DNA from: Oppiella nova | Taxonomy: Eukaryota > Arthropoda > Arachnida > Sarcoptiformes > Oppiidae | DNA length: 64,000 bases | Assembly (NCBI GenBank): GCA_905397405.1 | Contig: CAJPVJ010000002.1 | Location: forward strand, 143,230-207,229 | Direction of reading: 5' to 3' | Shown: positions 39,907 to 54,723 of the stretch, piece by piece | How the letters are laid out: each line of letters starts with the position of its first letter | Numbering within the stretch: the stretch's first letter is position 1 | Program-made: the position numbers and the translations under genes | Notes under the pieces: generated by a model | Seen by the model: the letters and a program-made list of their open reading frames with translations, nothing else | Told to the model about the DNA's origin: nothing | Database searches by the model: none

Positions 39907-40818
39907 TTAAGCGGATTCTTTTAAAAATAAACGGATTGCTTGGCTAAATTTCACGGGTTCTGTAATAAGCGGCGTATGCCCTGAACGTTTAAAAATAATA
40001 TTTTTCGCATTGGCTAAACTGTCAGAAATTTGCATTTGACCTTCAGCAGGATAGAGTGATGACTTTTCCCCAATAAAGAATGTAGTCGGACATTCCAATT
40101 GTGAAATTGCCTGACGATAATCTTCATCATGGTTGAGATAATTATCGATATACCAAGTTAAATAATCCATTCGACGGATAGGTAATAAATGTTTTTGTAA
40201 TTGAGGATGTTTAAGCGCCAAATTAAACATAAATGGGCTTAATTTATTACTGCCTTGAATTTTAATAAAATTTAACCAAATTTGAATCAGTTCAGTTCGT
40301 GGTTCAATCGGTAATTCATCAACAAAACGATAGTTTGAATATTGATGTAAAAAATCAGAGAAGTCTTTTAGCAATCTTTTAATTTTAAAATACTTTTTCC
40401 CAAATAAACCAAATTCCCATGTTTCATCCGTTGGAATTTTAGGGGTTTGATCAATGTGTAGATAAGCTTTGAGTTTTTCAGCCAAATTGCCATATTGCAT
40501 CCCATGCATGGCAGTGGTTGCTCCCATGGAATAACCCATAAGAATAAAATGATCTAAATTTAACTGGTCAATTAAGCTTTCAAGATCACGCCAATGGTTG
40601 CTAATCGCATCGATTTCTTGAGGGATCTTACAGGTTCTAGAGCCACCAAAGCCACGCCAATCTGGGATATAAAATTTATAATGTTTAATATTAGGCAGTA
40701 AAAAGGGAAGCCATTGCCAACTATGCATACCTAAACCAGACAGAACCAGTACAGGTTCACCCTGACCAATTTCACGAACAAATAATTTTTCGCCATCTGG
40801 CATTGTATAGTGTGGCAT
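39907..40818 (-). CDS. Alpha/beta hydrolase
   Basis: A 303-residue cytoplasmic hydrolase. The oxyanion region LSGLGMHSWQWLPF, the strand motif DWRGFGGSRT, the nucleophile elbow GYSMGA and the catalytic His in RSGHTPLI are visible, with a helical lid between (about 140-225). It could be an esterase, lactonase or C-C hydrolase. It lies eight bases downstream of the padR gene and is probably co-transcribed with it. Because that cluster contains a dienoyl-CoA-reductase-like enzyme on the other strand, a role in handling an unusual carbon source or toxic compound is plausible. Confidence 0.75.
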   Translation of the reverse strand: MPHYTMPDGEKLFVREIGQGEPVLVLSGLGMHSWQWLPFLLPNIKHYKFYIPDWRGFGGSRTCKIPQEIDAISNHWRDLESLIDQLNLDHFILMGYSMGATTAMHGMQYGNLAEKLKAYLHIDQTPKIPTDETWEFGLFGKKYFKIKRLLKDFSDFLHQYSNYRFVDELPIEPRTELIQIWLNFIKIQGSNKLSPFMFNLALKHPQLQKHLLPIRRMDYLTWYIDNYLNHDEDYRQAISQLECPTTFFIGEKSSLYPAEGQMQISDSLANAKNIIFKRSGHTPLITEPVKFSQAIRLFLKESA

Positions 40819-40826
40819 GCAGTTTC

Positions 40827-41378
40827 CTATGAATTCTCTTTATTCTCAAACGCTTTAAGCTGTGGGATGACTTGGTCGAGCCAATTGATCCAGCCCATTT
40901 CTAAGTCTATACCCAATTGTAAAATCATTTTGTGAATATATAAAGTTCGATCCAGTTGCTCGATTTGTTCAAAATCTTTGGAAAAAATCTGGCGGTATAG
41001 TTTTAAATTTTCACGATGTAATTCTAAATGACGCTCAAGTTCAGGTAAAACAGTATTTCCACCAAATTGTGCTTCTGCCCGTAAGCGAACCATAATTTCT
41101 TCACGAAGCTGGGCAGGTTGCCCTTGTTTGACCATCCAGTCAGCCAGTTCGACCCGTCCAAGTTGTTCAACTTGATAGGTTTTTTTTCGGCCATGATCAG
41201 ACTGATCTTCAAGCGTGGAAATCCAGCCTTTCTTTTGCATACCGTTAAGTTCACGGTAGATTTGTTGATGCGTTGCATTCCAGAAGAATCCCATAGATCG
41301 GTCAAAGCGTCGCGCCAATTCAAAACCTGTACTTGGCTTCTCTATCAGACTGGTCAATAAAACATGGGCTAATGACAT
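40827..41378 (-). CDS. PadR-family transcriptional regulator
   Basis: A 183-residue regulator with an N-terminal winged helix (ATHQQIYRELNGMQKKGWIS is the recognition and wing region) and a C-terminal helical domain of the Vir_act_alpha_C type (HLELHRENLKLYRQIFSKDF). It is divergent from the FadH-like gene. Two near-identical 16-base palindromes in the divergent spacer are its likely operators, so it should repress both directions until an inducer, often a phenolic acid or other small molecule, binds. Confidence 0.8.
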   Translation of the reverse strand: MSLAHVLLTSLIEKPSTGFELARRFDRSMGFFWNATHQQIYRELNGMQKKGWISTLEDQSDHGRKKTYQVEQLGRVELADWMVKQGQPAQLREEIMVRLRAEAQFGGNTVLPELERHLELHRENLKLYRQIFSKDFEQIEQLDRTLYIHKMILQLGIDLEMGWINWLDQVIPQLKAFENKENS

Positions 41379-41417
41379 TGTGTAATATCACATCAACAAA
41401 ATAAATATAAAGTCATT

Positions 41418-41482
41418 ATGCAACATGTTGCATAAAAATCAAATCTCGATTATAAATACTCACACTATGCAACTTGTTGCAT
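41418..41482. promoter_or_regulatory. Tandem PadR operators
   Basis: ATGCAACATGTTGCAT (41418-41433) is a perfect palindrome. ATGCAACTTGTTGCAT (41467-41482) is palindromic except for its central two bases. Their centres are 49 bases apart, a little under five helical turns. Both lie between padR and the FadH-like gene and match the ATGxxAC-GTxxCAT style of PadR sites. Confidence 0.75.
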
Positions 41483-41522
41483 TAAACAGATATGAAGTGT
41501 CATTTAACAGATTGATAGCTAG

Positions 41523-43571
<2,049 letters not shown>

Positions 43572-43714
43572 ATGGATTAACGCTGTTTGAATTCCTTCTC
43601 TTTAAGCCATGTGTAGTGTGAAGCATGCTGCGAGAGAAGGGATTTTATGACTGGATTTTTAAGAAAATTACTGGAAACGAATTCAAATTATTTCAGATTA
43701 AAGGGATATAAAAA

Positions 43715-44125
43715 ATGAGTTATACAAATACCAAGCCTGCAATTCAAAAATGGCACAACATGCTGGAAAGTCGAGACATGAGTCTTTTAAATGAATTATT
43801 GGCATACGATGTGGTCTTTCGTTCACCTGTGGCTTATAACCCCTATGAAGGTAAGCAAGTGGTCTTTTTCATTTTAAGCAATGTGATTCAAATTTTTGAA
43901 AACTTTACTTACCATCGAGAATTTTTTACAGAGGATGAGCAAAGTGTTGTTTTAGAATTTTCTGCCAATGTGGGTGAAAAAAAATTAAAAGGGATTGATA
44001 TGATTCGTTTTAATGAACAGGGTCAAATTGTTGATTTTGAAGTGATGATTCGACCAAAAAGTGGTTTGGAAGCATTGGCTGCTCAAATGGGGCAACGTAT
44101 GGCCAGCTTTATACCTAAGGCCTAA
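43715..44125 (+). CDS. NTF2-like (SnoaL-fold) protein
   Basis: A 136-residue single-domain protein with the NTF2/SnoaL pattern: helix KPAIQKWHNMLESRD, then DVVFRSPVAYNPYEGKQVVF, and strands ending IVDFEVMIRPKSGLEALAAQ. Members are small isomerases or hydratases or bind hydrophobic ligands. AAAGGGATA lies shortly before the ATG. It sits 143 bases downstream of the FadH-like gene and is probably part of the same regulated unit. Confidence 0.75.
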   Translation: MSYTNTKPAIQKWHNMLESRDMSLLNELLAYDVVFRSPVAYNPYEGKQVVFFILSNVIQIFENFTYHREFFTEDEQSVVLEFSANVGEKKLKGIDMIRFNEQGQIVDFEVMIRPKSGLEALAAQMGQRMASFIPKA

Positions 44126-44216
44126 TTACGTATATACTGCAATAAATAAAATTAAGCGTGAAAAATTTCTTAATTTTTAAAATGATGATGAGTGATAAAA
44201 AGAGTTGAGGTGGAAA

Positions 44217-45299
44217 ATGTCTGTATTACATAAGTTTACTGAGATTAGCCAAGATTTATTGGATCAAGTGACAGGTGCTGAATTACCAAAGCTGTATTTT
44301 AATCAGCAAGGAAAAATGTCTGAGATTATCAAGAAACTGCCTCAACTACAGGATAAATATCGTCCTACACCATGGCTCAGCAATACCCATGCTCACCTGT
44401 TATATTTTGATTTAATTAAGAAAAAATCCATTAAGCTGGACTATGATCGAATTGATCAGCTGACCATGCAAGATGGTGGGGTCACGGCAATTGCTTGGTA
44501 TGGCTACGATTTACCACAAGCAACTCCAACTATCGTGATTATGCATACGATTACAGGTACACCTGACAGTATGCGTGAATTGGTCAAAGATCTACATGAA
44601 TATACAGGATGGCGTATTGCATTATGTTTACGCCGTGGGCATGCGGGCTTACCTATGCCTGTTCCACTAATGTCGATTTTTGGTTCAACCTCTGACTTAA
44701 AAGAGCAATTGGCTTCGATTCAAAACACTTTTCCACAATCTGATCTTTATGCAGTTGGTTCTTCCGCTGGTACAGGCCTACTTGTGCGTTATCTTGGCGA
44801 ACAAGGCCTAGATACACCTTTTAAAGCGGCTTTTGCCATGTGCCCTGGTTATGATACTGAGCTTGGATTTCAAAATGTCCATCCTTTCTACACCAAAGTC
44901 ATGACCAAAAAATTGTTTAAGGCATTTATTAAGCCTTATGAACAAATCTGGACACCATTACATTCTGTACAAAATGTTTTACAAACGAAAACCCTACAAG
45001 AGTTTCAGACTGAATATTTTGAAATGGCTGGATTTTCAGATTATGAAAGCTATTCAAAAGCCACCAATCCAATTTATGTATTTGAAAATGTTAAAATTCC
45101 ATTAATGATTCTAAACTCAGAAGATGATCCTGTATGTTCAATCAAGAATTTAGAACCGTTTAAAGAAACCATTCAAAATATGGATAATGTTGTGGTGGTG
45201 ACAACCAAAAAGGGCAGTCATTGTGGTTTTTATGAAGGTCTTAATACCAAATCTTGGGCTTCGCGTTTAATGGCTGATTTTTTAAGACAGTATTCATGA
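44217..45299 (+). CDS. Alpha/beta hydrolase of the YheT/ABHD type
   Basis: A 360-residue hydrolase. Features typical of the YheT/ABHD1-3 group are PWLSNTHAHLL near the N-terminus, MHTITGTPDSMRELVKDL, the nucleophile elbow VGSSAGTGLLVRYLG and a C-terminal catalytic His in KKGSHCGFYEG. Family members act on lipid esters. GAGGTGG precedes ATG 44217, which I prefer over an in-frame TTG four codons upstream. It ends the cluster with the FadH-like and NTF2-like genes, suggesting a shared lipid-like or ester substrate. Confidence 0.75.
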   Translation: MSVLHKFTEISQDLLDQVTGAELPKLYFNQQGKMSEIIKKLPQLQDKYRPTPWLSNTHAHLLYFDLIKKKSIKLDYDRIDQLTMQDGGVTAIAWYGYDLPQATPTIVIMHTITGTPDSMRELVKDLHEYTGWRIALCLRRGHAGLPMPVPLMSIFGSTSDLKEQLASIQNTFPQSDLYAVGSSAGTGLLVRYLGEQGLDTPFKAAFAMCPGYDTELGFQNVHPFYTKVMTKKLFKAFIKPYEQIWTPLHSVQNVLQTKTLQEFQTEYFEMAGFSDYESYSKATNPIYVFENVKIPLMILNSEDDPVCSIKNLEPFKETIQNMDNVVVVTTKKGSHCGFYEGLNTKSWASRLMADFLRQYS

Positions 45300-45337
45300 T
45301 GATACGCAGTATCAATAAATATTTATTTAAGTTAAAA

Positions 45338-45381
45338 AAAACTGACAGATCAAACTATTATCATTAGATCTGTCAGTTTTA
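45338..45381. terminator. Bidirectional terminator
   Basis: The perfect stem AAAACTGACAGATC/GATCTGTCAGTTTT sits between convergent genes, with T on the plus side and a longer T run on the minus side. Confidence 0.7.
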
Positions 45382-45457
45382 ATTGTTCAACTGGGGGGAT
45401 TGATCCTCAGTTGTTAGGTCAAGGTAAATATTAAAAATAAATTTTTAAAATAAAGAC

Positions 45458-46333
45458 CTATTTAAGCGCTAAATAATTCCAAACAAAATTTATCTTTTGC
45501 GAGTAAATAATATTGCTACGAACGATATAAATATCTTGAAAGAAACTATAACCATCAAGTATTTTTAATTTATTTTCATTTATTTCTTCTTCAATCAGTA
45601 AGCGAGGCAGCCAAGCTACACCTAAGCCTTGTAAAGCCAAGGCTTTTAAGTCACTGGCATTATCTGTTTCATATAACGTTCGGTAATTGAGTTTACTTTC
45701 TATAATTTTATCTACGCATTTTCTCAGATAAGCTTGTTTACTATAGGCTAAAAGGGGGAAGGATTGGTTAAGTTGGTATTTAGGTAATCCATTTTTGCTT
45801 GCTGTAACTGGCACAATTTGCATATTTACAATTTTATGATAAGTAAAAAGTGTGAGATCCAATTGTTGTAAAGTGAGTTGATCACAATAACAAATGAGAA
45901 AATCACAAGAACCTTCTTTTAATAAATGTATGCCTTGTTGCAGATTTGCAGCAATAATTTCCAACTTTAGATCATTATAGTCTGAGTATAGTTTTTGAAT
46001 AAATTTGGGAAAAAACTGTGTGATGAGTGAGTGTGATACTGCAAATTTAATTGAGAGTTCATTATCCTTAATATTTTTTTCTAAATACTTTATTGTTGTA
46101 TCCATTTGGTTCTGAATATTTTTTGCTGTTGAAAGCAAGACTTGACCAGCATCTGTAAAATCAATGTTTTTACTATAACGCTTTAAAATTTGAAACCCTA
46201 ACGACTCTTCAATATTTTGTATTCTACGTGTAAAAGCCGATTGAGTGACATGACGTATAGCTGCTGCTTTAGAAATGGATTTTTCTTGGTCTAATGCAAG
46301 AAGATCCTCTATCCACCGAATTTCAAGCGTCAT
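45458..46333 (-). CDS. LysR-family regulator
   Basis: A 291-residue LysR protein. The helix-turn-helix is at residues 18-45 (KAAAIRHVTQSAFTRRIQNI). The effector domain is complete (ISCDFLICYCDQ-like strand; ALALQGLGVAWLPRLLI). GGTGA precedes the ATG at MTLEIRW; a TTG two codons earlier is less likely. It is divergent from the second aspartase-like gene with about 145 bases between, the standard layout for a LysR regulator of that gene. The inducer is unknown; aspartate or a related amino acid is a fair guess. Confidence 0.8.
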   Translation of the reverse strand: MTLEIRWIEDLLALDQEKSISKAAAIRHVTQSAFTRRIQNIEESLGFQILKRYSKNIDFTDAGQVLLSTAKNIQNQMDTTIKYLEKNIKDNELSIKFAVSHSLITQFFPKFIQKLYSDYNDLKLEIIAANLQQGIHLLKEGSCDFLICYCDQLTLQQLDLTLFTYHKIVNMQIVPVTASKNGLPKYQLNQSFPLLAYSKQAYLRKCVDKIIESKLNYRTLYETDNASDLKALALQGLGVAWLPRLLIEEEINENKLKILDGYSFFQDIYIVRSNIIYSQKINFVWNYLALK

Positions 46334-46478
46334 GTTCAATCACCAATAAATATTTAACTCAAGCAAAGTATAACAAGTGATATGCAAAAAATGCATACAG
46401 ATATATTTTTTTACATTGGTCAAGTTTAGATTGTTTCACCTAAGATGAATTGATTATCTTCGTAGAGTTACATTGCAA

Positions 46479-47897
46479 ATGAACATTGAAATTAAAACGA
46501 GAACTGAGAAAGATTTATTGGGAATGAAAGAAGTCCCATTTCATTGCTATTACGGTGTACAAACATTAAGAGCGGTTGAGAACTTTAACCTAAGTGCGCA
46601 TAAATTAAGTCATTTTCCTATTTTTATTCAAGCGCTTGCTATGGTGAAGTCTGCTTGTGTAGAGGCTAATTTTAAATTAAATAAAATTGAAGAAAATAAA
46701 TATAAAGCGATTCAGCATTCATGTCAGCAATTAATAAATGGTTCATACCATAATCAATTTCCTATTGATATGATTCAGGGTGGGGCAGGAACTTCTACAA
46801 ATATGAATGCAAATGAAGTTATTGCAAACATTGGATTAGAGTTTCTTGGTCATGCAAAAGGCGAATATCAATATCTACATCCTAATAATGATGTAAATAT
46901 GTCTCAATCGACCAATGATGTATATCCAAGTGCAATAAAAATAGGTCTATTATTTGCATTGGATCATCTCAATGTTCCGTTTCAAAAACTAATTGAAAGC
47001 CTAGGTCGCAAAGCTGAAGAGTTCTCTGATATCTTGAAAATGGGACGTACTCAGTTACAAGATGCGGTACCGATGACATTAGGGCAAGAATTTAGTGCTT
47101 TTGCGCATACCTTACAAAATGATTTGCAAAAGTTAAATCATATTATGCCCGATTCACTTAGTGTGATTAATTTAGGTGGGACTGCAATCGGTACGGGGAT
47201 TAATACCGAGGTTGAGTATCGCTTAAATGCGATTCAAGCTTTATCAGAAATCACCGGTAAAAACATTTCAAGCTCGCCTGATTTGATTGAAGCGACTACA
47301 GATATGGGTGACTTTGTACTTTTATCAAGTTTACTCAAACGTACTGCAACAAAGTTGTCTAAAATCTCTAATGATTTACGTTTGTTATCGAGTGGGCCGC
47401 GTACTGGTATAGGTGAGATACAATTGGAACCACGTCAGCCTGGTAGTTCAATCATGCCAGGAAAAGTAAATCCAGTAATTCCTGAAGCGATGAATTTGGC
47501 GTGCTATCAAATTATTGCAAATGATTTAGCAATTACTTTGGCTGCAGAAGGTGGTCAACTACAATTAAATGCGTTTGAACCATTAATTGCGCTTAAACTA
47601 TTTGAATCTATTGAGTTATTAGGCAAAGCGATGCAAATGCTGAATGAAAAATGCATTCAAAATATTCGTGCCAATGCGGCGCATTGTCAGCATTTAGTGG
47701 ATAACTCAATTGGTATCATTACCGTGCTAAACCCATATTTAGGTTATGAAACCACTACACGAATTGCAAAGATGGCAAATGAATCGGGTGAGAGTGTTTT
47801 GGCTTTGATCAAAGCTGAGGGATTACTTTCAGATGAAATTTTAGCAGATGTACTTGCTGTTCATAATATGGTTCAGCCAAAGCAGCATGCGGCTTAG
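46479..47897 (+). CDS. Second aspartase-like ammonia-lyase
   Basis: A 472-residue member of the aspartase/fumarase superfamily, clearly related to the aspA at 11755. It has GGAGTSTNMNANEVIANIGL, MSQSTNDVYPSAI and GRTQLQDAVPMTLGQEF. The signature reads GSSIMPGKVNPVIPE, with Gly where the first copy has Ala. ATG 46479 is preferred over TTG 46473. Aspartate to fumarate is the likely reaction, but the divergence and its own LysR regulator leave room for a related amino acid. Two aspartases with different control suggest separate housekeeping and inducible roles. Confidence 0.8.
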   Translation: MNIEIKTRTEKDLLGMKEVPFHCYYGVQTLRAVENFNLSAHKLSHFPIFIQALAMVKSACVEANFKLNKIEENKYKAIQHSCQQLINGSYHNQFPIDMIQGGAGTSTNMNANEVIANIGLEFLGHAKGEYQYLHPNNDVNMSQSTNDVYPSAIKIGLLFALDHLNVPFQKLIESLGRKAEEFSDILKMGRTQLQDAVPMTLGQEFSAFAHTLQNDLQKLNHIMPDSLSVINLGGTAIGTGINTEVEYRLNAIQALSEITGKNISSSPDLIEATTDMGDFVLLSSLLKRTATKLSKISNDLRLLSSGPRTGIGEIQLEPRQPGSSIMPGKVNPVIPEAMNLACYQIIANDLAITLAAEGGQLQLNAFEPLIALKLFESIELLGKAMQMLNEKCIQNIRANAAHCQHLVDNSIGIITVLNPYLGYETTTRIAKMANESGESVLALIKAEGLLSDEILADVLAVHNMVQPKQHAA

Positions 47898-47995
47898 TTT
47901 TTAAAAGCTACAGGTACAATTAAACTCATTCATGACTTGTCATAAGAAATTAAGTTTCATATGGCATATGCAACTGAATACTTATGTAGAGTTAT

Positions 47996-48027
47996 AAAAA
48001 AAGGGAAATTTTAATTTCCCTTTTTTT
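47996..48027. terminator. Bidirectional terminator
   Basis: AAAAAAAGGGAAATT and AATTTCCCTTTTTTT form a hairpin with A/T runs on both sides. It ends both the aspartase-like gene and the convergent lipoprotein gene. Confidence 0.75.
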
Positions 48028-48041
48028 AGCGATGCAAAATC

Positions 48042-48506
48042 TTAGTTTTTCAAAGCTGGTGTAGCAGCAGCGATAGCAGCGGCAACAGCATCATCTTCAG
48101 ATTGTGCTGAACCAGAGCTTGCTTTTGGTGCTGGTGTTTTGGTTTGTGCAGTTTCAGTTTTTACTGACTCTGCTTTTGCAGGCTTCGCCTCAGTCGCAGC
48201 AGGTTTATTTTCCGCTTGTGCACTTGGCATAGTGGCATGGGCTTCATGCGTTGGTTCACGGCGAATTTCAGTGGTTGTATTTGCTGTTTCTGTGCGTTCA
48301 ACTTCTACATGTGCCGGAATTTCGACTTGTTGTGCATTATTCTGCTCAACACTTGGTAAGCTTTCAAACTGTGTCGGTTCAGAAGTCGCAGGTTGAGCAT
48401 TTTCAACTTTCTCTGGCTCAGCTTCTTTAGGCTCTTCTTTTTTTACACAAGCAGATACCAAAAGCGCTGTCGCAATTGCACCACAAATTAAAAATTTCTT
48501 ATTCAT
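48042..48506 (-). CDS. Low-complexity lipoprotein
   Basis: A 154-residue protein. The signal peptide ends at lipobox LLVSAC (about residue 20). The rest is an extended Ala/Glu/Thr/Lys/Pro-rich chain without a visible fold, containing VKTETAQTKTPAPKASSG and a C-terminal Ala-rich helix (DDAVAAAIAAATPALKN). Such chains often span the periplasm. No family recognised. The composition resembles the linker of the DUF4349 lipoprotein at 13351, but I see no homology beyond that. Confidence 0.65.
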   Translation of the reverse strand: MNKKFLICGAIATALLVSACVKKEEPKEAEPEKVENAQPATSEPTQFESLPSVEQNNAQQVEIPAHVEVERTETANTTTEIRREPTHEAHATMPSAQAENKPAATEAKPAKAESVKTETAQTKTPAPKASSGSAQSEDDAVAAAIAAATPALKN

Positions 48507-48651
48507 AATGACTCAAAACAAAACGTATTAAAGAGATGTTACTTAGTATAACAGCAAAATGATATTTAAAAATCACCTTATCAAGTGCTAATTTTTTATT
48601 GGAAATGCTGATAGAATAGCCAATTGTTTATTGTTCTATGAATTGATGTGA

Positions 48652-50376
<1,725 letters not shown>

Positions 50377-50406
50377 GTATGTAAGAACTTAAACTAGGAA
50401 GTTTAA

Positions 50407-51264
<858 letters not shown>

Positions 51265-51291
51265 TGCGCTTAGAAAGCATCTTATTTTTAA

Positions 51292-52599
<1,308 letters not shown>

Positions 52600-52620
52600 T
52601 ATCTTTTATTGATTTAAATT

Positions 52621-52664
52621 AAAAAAAGCCATTCTTTTATTTGATATAGGGAATGGCTTTTTTA
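52621..52664 (+). terminator. Terminator of eno
   Basis: The stem AAAAAGCCATTC/GAATGGCTTTTT with a loop of about 18 bases ends in a T run. It should separate pyrG-kdsA-eno from ftsB-ispD. Confidence 0.75.
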
Positions 52665-53002
52665 TACGCTAAAAAATAATCATGAATAGTATGTTTTAAG
52701 AGAAATTTAATATTATGTAATTGATTGATAATAAAATTTAAGGTAAGAATTTAATTAACTTAGTTTATTGAAAAAGAAAATTTATAATAAATAATATCGC
52801 GATATGTGAGTTTTTAGCATAAAGATAATTTTTAGTTTTTTAATTACAAAGTTGATTATTGATCACCCACTTATTTTTTATAAAGAAAGAAAAGTTATTT
52901 TGTTCTAGTTTTGCAGTTTTCGCATAGTTTAGTGTTCTTCATACAAAATATTTGATGTATATTAGCATCTTAATTTAATGCTGTTACTCAAGACGCAAAT
53001 CC
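52665..53002. promoter_or_regulatory. AT-rich spacer upstream of ftsB
   Basis: About 340 very AT-rich bases without a reading frame or clear repeat. It must contain the ftsB-ispD promoter because eno has its own terminator, but no box stands out among the many AT hexamers. Confidence 0.35.
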
Positions 53003-53389
53003 ATGTTAGAAGTCTTTAAAACAACTTCAAGTAAAGTGATTGCAGTACTCGCGATTTTAATCGTTGTGGTATTACAATATCGCTTTTGGTTCGGTGAGGG
53101 TGGTCATTTCCCTCATCAAGCTTTACTACAGCAAATTGAACAGCAAGCTGAAGTCAATGCTGAGTTAAAAGAACGCAACCGAATTCTTGCTGCCGAAGTG
53201 TATGATCTAAAAAATGGTGCTGAAGCCATAGAAGAACATGCACGTTTAGACCTCGGTCTAGTTAAGCCACATGAAACTTTTGTACAGATGAGTACAATTA
53301 GTACCCATTACAAACCTATTTATACCGATCCAAATGTAGATTTAAGAACCAATGAAGATGACAACGAACCTGCGCCAGAACAACCGTAA
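53003..53389 (+). CDS. ftsB: Cell division protein FtsB
   Basis: A 128-residue bitopic division protein. A short cytoplasmic start (MLEVFKTTSSK) is followed by one membrane helix (VIAVLAILIVVVLQYRFWFG) and a periplasmic coiled coil (LLQQIEQQAEVNAELKERNR) ending in the family segment AVYDLKNGAEAIEEHARLDL then GLVKPHETFVQ. In other gammaproteobacteria FtsB bridges FtsL and FtsQ at the septum. It carries a polar C-terminal tail of about 25 residues beyond the usual end. The last 38 bases overlap ispD, as in many gammaproteobacteria where the pair is coupled. Confidence 0.9.
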   Translation: MLEVFKTTSSKVIAVLAILIVVVLQYRFWFGEGGHFPHQALLQQIEQQAEVNAELKERNRILAAEVYDLKNGAEAIEEHARLDLGLVKPHETFVQMSTISTHYKPIYTDPNVDLRTNEDDNEPAPEQP

Positions 53390-54071
53390 AATTTGGGCAA
53401 TTGTTCCTGCGGCTGGCTCAGGTCGTCGTTTTTCAAAAACCGAACTTAAACAATACCAAGTCATCCAAAATCAAACAGTGTTAGCGCATACCATAGCGCG
53501 TCTAAACGATTTACCGCTTGCGGGTTATGTACTGGCTGTTGGTGAGCAAGACCATTATGCTCAAACATTACCATTAAAAAATAAACATTTGAGCCATTTT
53601 TGTTTGGGTGGTGCAGAACGTGTTGATTCTGTTTTAAATGCATTGCGTTATTTAGAACAATTTGCACAAGCCGATGACTTGGTTTTTGTACATGATGCTG
53701 CTCGTCCTTGTGTGACACAACAATGTCTTGAAAACTTAGTCGATACCGCAATAAACCTGAACAGCAGTGCGATTCTTGCAATTCCTGTAAGAGATACTTT
53801 GAAGTTTGTTGAAAATCAGCAGGATATCAATAAAACAGTCAGTCGGGATCAATTGTGGCAAGCACAAACACCACAAATTTCTACTTTTTCAAAGCTTAAA
53901 AAGGCAATCGAAACAGCTTTAGCGAATAATATTATCATTACAGACGAGGCGAGTGCATTGGAATATATCAATGAACCTGTCAAAGTGGTGATGGGGCGTT
54001 CTGACAATATAAAAATTACCTATCCAGACGATTTGGAGTTAGCCAAGTTAATTTTGCAATCACAGCAGTAA
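53352..54071 (+). CDS. ispD: 2-C-methyl-D-erythritol 4-phosphate cytidylyltransferase
   Basis: A 239-residue enzyme of the MEP isoprenoid pathway, transferring CMP from CTP to MEP. The nucleotide-binding motif IWAIVPAAGSGRRFS is near the start; FVHDAARPCV, VSRDQLWQAQTPQ and ITDEASALEY follow. All active-site Arg/Lys positions look intact. The ATG lies within ftsB (a second ATG two codons later is possible), implying translational coupling. It is the last complete bacterial gene before the break. Confidence 0.95.
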   Translation: MKMTTNLRQNNRKIWAIVPAAGSGRRFSKTELKQYQVIQNQTVLAHTIARLNDLPLAGYVLAVGEQDHYAQTLPLKNKHLSHFCLGGAERVDSVLNALRYLEQFAQADDLVFVHDAARPCVTQQCLENLVDTAINLNSSAILAIPVRDTLKFVENQQDINKTVSRDQLWQAQTPQISTFSKLKKAIETALANNIIITDEASALEYINEPVKVVMGRSDNIKITYPDDLELAKLILQSQQ

Positions 54072-54172
54072 AAACAATGAAAATAAAAAATAATTATGCA
54101 TTGATTGATTTTCTCAACCGCTATTTATCTCTATAATTTGACCAGATTAAACTAGGTTTAAGATTTGTATTC

Positions 54173-54223
54173 ATGACACCATCGCCACAGTATAAGTTTT
54201 TACGTCAATCAGATATTCAATAA
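54173..54223 (+). pseudogene. Truncated start of a bacterial gene at the junction
   Basis: ATG 54173 opens a frame of 16 codons (MTPSPQYKFLRQSDIQ) that stops at TAA 54221. The codon style fits the bacterial side and the position, 100 bases after ispD, fits the start of the next gene. I read it as the beginning of an Acinetobacter gene cut off by the join to eukaryotic DNA. The product cannot be named from 16 residues. Confidence 0.4.
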
Positions 54224-54260
54224 TATAGACATTGATAGATACAAAATACTTTTAATTCAA
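54200..54260. other. Bacterial/eukaryotic junction
   Basis: Sequence character changes here from bacterial (ispD and a truncated frame to about 54220) to eukaryotic (an LRR-type coding piece on the minus strand from 54508 down to 54257). I see no N gap, transposon end or long repeat at the join. The exact base cannot be fixed by eye. Confidence 0.7.
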
Positions 54261-54508
54261 TTAAATCTCTTTTTGTCAAATCTGTGAAATATTTTCAGTT
54301 TAGACATCCGTTGCATACAATTCTCAATACTGGGGCTCATAACCAGTTCCCTCCTAATATGCAACGTCTGAATGAGTGGTAAATGTGTGTGAATTGAGTC
54401 AAAGAATGTGTCACTCATTACACAGTTCTGCAACTCTAGGGACAAATGCTTTAATTGTTTGCATTCAGACAATGACCACAATGACCTAGTACAGTACAGG
54501 TGTCCCAA
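54257..54508 (-). CDS. Leucine-rich-repeat-like exon of an F-box gene (partial)
   Basis: An 83-residue frame with LRR-like spacing (CKQLKHLSLELQNC, HLPLIQTLHIRREL). It lies downstream, on the same strand, of the F-box exon at 54724-55155, with 215 bases between that contain stops in this frame. It could be a later exon of the same F-box/LRR gene or part of a decayed copy. Its 3' end comes close to the junction with bacterial DNA, so the gene may be truncated there. No splice sites can be fixed confidently. Confidence 0.4.
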   Translation of the reverse strand: MGHLYCTRSLWSLSECKQLKHLSLELQNCVMSDTFFDSIHTHLPLIQTLHIRRELVMSPSIENCMQRMSKLKIFHRFDKKRFN

Positions 54509-54723
54509 TCCACTACAGAATACCTGTTCTCTATACTACATAATAAAGTCAATAATTTTAATTTGCAATACGAGTGAATGGATTGAGAAATTTGAGTCAA
54601 TTCTCGTGTCCAAACCCTAACAAATGTTAGACTGTCAGAGACTTACACAAACGTTAACTCAGGGTTCAGAAACTATGGTAAGTATTCGCTAAGTCAGTAA
54701 ACTGGCTTTAATAACTAGTTTTA

